The position numbers and the translations under genes were made by a program. Of a DNA stretch of 64,000 nucleotides, positions 62,882-64,000 are shown piece by piece (within the stretch, counting starts at the first letter, position 1; each line of letters starts with the position of its first letter). The notes below the pieces were generated by a model that saw nothing but the letters and a program-made list of their open reading frames with translations, made no database searches and was not told the DNA's origin. Source of the stretch: Bradyrhizobium sp. B097 (GTDB lineage Bacteria; Pseudomonadota; Alphaproteobacteria; Rhizobiales; Xanthobacteraceae); NCBI RefSeq assembly GCF_038957035.1, contig NZ_CP152412.1, positions 4,522,501-4,586,500 on the forward strand, written 5' to 3'.

Positions 62882-63688
62882 GTGGTTGACGATGTGACGA
62901 TCGAAAAGGGCCTCGGACCGGAGGGGCGCATCGCGGTGGTCCGTTTCGACCGCGGCGACGGTATCAACGCGCTGTCGCCGGAGGCACTGCGGCAGTTGAC
63001 CGATGCGGCGCGCAGCTTCGAGGACGATGGCGAGACCTCGGTGGTGGTGCTGACCGGCGGCGCCAAATCGTTCAGCGCCGGCTTCGACCTCAAGGATGCC
63101 GAGGGACGCTCGCGCCAGACCATGGATCTGGGCACGCTGCGCCGTCACCTGAAGCTCGGGCCGCGGCTGACGCGCGCCTGGCAGGAGATGGAGCAGGTCA
63201 CGATCGCCGCGATCGAGGGCTTTTGCGTCGGTGGCGGCGTAGCGCTCGCGGTCGCGCTGGATTTCCGGGTCATGGCGCGCGATGCGCATCTGCGCGTGCC
63301 GGAGATCGCGCTCGGCATGAACATGAGCTGGCAGAGCGTGCCGCGCATGCTGCATCTGATGGGGCCGGCGCGCACCAAGCAGGCCGTGATCCTGGCCGAC
63401 GACCGGATCTCGGCTGACGAGGCTTACGAATGGGGCCTGGTGGAGCAGGTGACTGATCCGGGCAAATCGTATGACGCTGCGATGGCGCTCGCGGCCAAGG
63501 TCGCCGCCCAGCCGCCGATTTCGGTGGCGATGACCAAGCTGACGGTCAACCGGCTGGCGCATGCGCTCGACGATCTCGCCAGCCACATGGATCTCGACCA
63601 GTTCGCGCTGGCGAGCCTGACCGACGACCACAAGGAGGGCGTCGCGGCCTTCCTCGGACGGCGCAAGCCGCGCTTCAGGGGGCGCTGA
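62882..63688 (+). CDS. Enoyl-CoA hydratase/isomerase (crotonase) family protein
   Basis: A 268-residue crotonase-fold protein that would act on a CoA thioester. The oxyanion loops appear in KSFSAGFDLKDAEG and IEGFCVGGGVALAVALDFRVMA. The second catalytic glutamate is in VPEIALGM, but the place of the first (ELA in hydratases) is occupied by ALA, so activity may be isomerase, hydrolase or otherwise altered. The start is GTG at 62882 because GGGAGG lies five bases before it; an ATG at 62837 is possible but badly placed. Divergent from nitrile hydratase across about 74 bases. Confidence 0.85.
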   Translation: MVDDVTIEKGLGPEGRIAVVRFDRGDGINALSPEALRQLTDAARSFEDDGETSVVVLTGGAKSFSAGFDLKDAEGRSRQTMDLGTLRRHLKLGPRLTRAWQEMEQVTIAAIEGFCVGGGVALAVALDFRVMARDAHLRVPEIALGMNMSWQSVPRMLHLMGPARTKQAVILADDRISADEAYEWGLVEQVTDPGKSYDAAMALAAKVAAQPPISVAMTKLTVNRLAHALDDLASHMDLDQFALASLTDDHKEGVAAFLGRRKPRFRGR

Positions 63689-63697
63689 CAGCTGCGC

Positions 63698-64000
63698 CTA
63701 AGGTTTGGTGATGCGGTCGCGGCCGGCGAGGTCGGCCTCCCAGCCGAATACCGAGCGGCCGTCGAGGTCAGGCGAACGGGCGCGCTCGTTGGCGACGTAA
63801 GCATCGAAGGACGGGCCGGTTGCGGTCAGCTCAAGCCTGCGGGCCTGGTCGTCCAGCCGCTTCAGCGCCTGCAGTTCCTCGTCGCGGCCGAGCTTGGCCT
63901 GCCGCACCGCCGACTTCAGCACGCCGATGGTCTCGTCATAGACCTTGATCGGCACCGGAAACGGATGACGGTCCTTGCCGCCATGCGCGAGCGAGAAACG
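63698..64000 (-). CDS. DUF763 domain protein, C-terminal part
   Basis: The last 100 residues of a gene that continues beyond the right edge. The frame is open to base 64000, and reads FSLAHGGKDRHPFPVPIKVYDET, then LKSAVRQAKLGRDEELQALKRLDDQARRLE. The stretch H-G-G-K-D-x-H-P-F-P-V-P-x-K-V-Y-D-E-T is typical of DUF763, a protein of about 400 residues of uncertain role, in some work associated with DNA repair or helix-hairpin-helix motifs. It ends with FGWEADLAGRDRITKP. It converges with the crotonase gene across 9 bases. Confidence 0.8.
   Translation of the reverse strand, partial: RFSLAHGGKDRHPFPVPIKVYDETIGVLKSAVRQAKLGRDEELQALKRLDDQARRLELTATGPSFDAYVANERARSPDLDGRSVFGWEADLAGRDRITKP

Overview
The window is about 64 kb of high-GC chromosomal DNA from an alphaproteobacterium of the Rhizobiales. 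The most likely source is Bradyrhizobium or a close relative. The evidence is the dusB-ntrB-ntrC-ntrY-ntrX-hfq-hflX block, the Aap amino-acid transporter, Caulobacter-type Cpa pilus genes, a PopZ-like DUF2497 protein, a BA14K protein, fused IspDF, and mosaic palindromic intergenic repeats. No phage, insertion sequence, CRISPR array, plasmid gene or recognisable defence system was seen. This is mostly core chromosome with a few accessory genes.

Layout. 1-3333: a four-gene envelope operon (ArnT-like glycosyltransferase cut by the window edge, PAP2 phosphatase, DPM1-like GT2, LAB_N protein), fitting polyprenyl-phosphate-sugar modification of lipid A or LPS core. 3532-7600: an M23 peptidase with an altered zinc site, a Na/Pi cotransporter and a PilZ protein. 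7740-12908: part of a tad/cpa pilus locus (TPR lipoprotein, CpaE, CpaD, CpaC, CpaB) without pilin, prepilin peptidase or motor genes. 13201-20395: metC-like gene, aapJQMP and a cysteine synthase. 20972-30187: a complete tripartite RND efflux operon with two different pump subunits. 30198-36083: DTW-domain tRNA modification enzyme, tRNA-Cys, TetR/DUF1772 divergent pair, tRNA-Asn, Pcm-like methyltransferase and TolC. 36413-43620: PopZ-like protein, ValS, 3-methyladenine glycosylase, LipA, a P-loop kinase, RatA/Coq10-like protein and BA14K protein. 43794-45591: CinA domain and IspDF. 45844-55577: the nitrogen-regulation and Hfq block. 55622-58676: an exported D-amino-acid-oxidase-like protein, MgtE and a hypothetical. 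58829-60525: MazG and QueC. 61145-62807: cobalt-type nitrile hydratase (alpha, beta, accessory). 62882-64000: a crotonase and a DUF763 protein cut by the right edge.

How the genes work together. Several modules deal with nitrogen and the envelope. NtrB/NtrC and NtrY/NtrX form two sensor-regulator pairs, and an NtrC-like palindrome lies inside the predicted promoter of their operon. AapJQMP imports amino acids. Nitrile hydratase would turn nitriles into amides. TolC, the RND operon, CpaC and the glycosyltransferase operon build or modify the envelope.

The most unusual observation is the D-amino-acid-oxidase-like protein at 55622-56797. The segment that normally ends this family is at its N-terminus, behind a twin-arginine-like signal, so it reads as a natural circular permutant. 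Others are an extra block of about 120 residues in AapM, a palindromic repeat that supplies the C-terminus of MazG, the missing zinc ligand in the M23 protein, and a Q-E-P-rich tail on NtrY.
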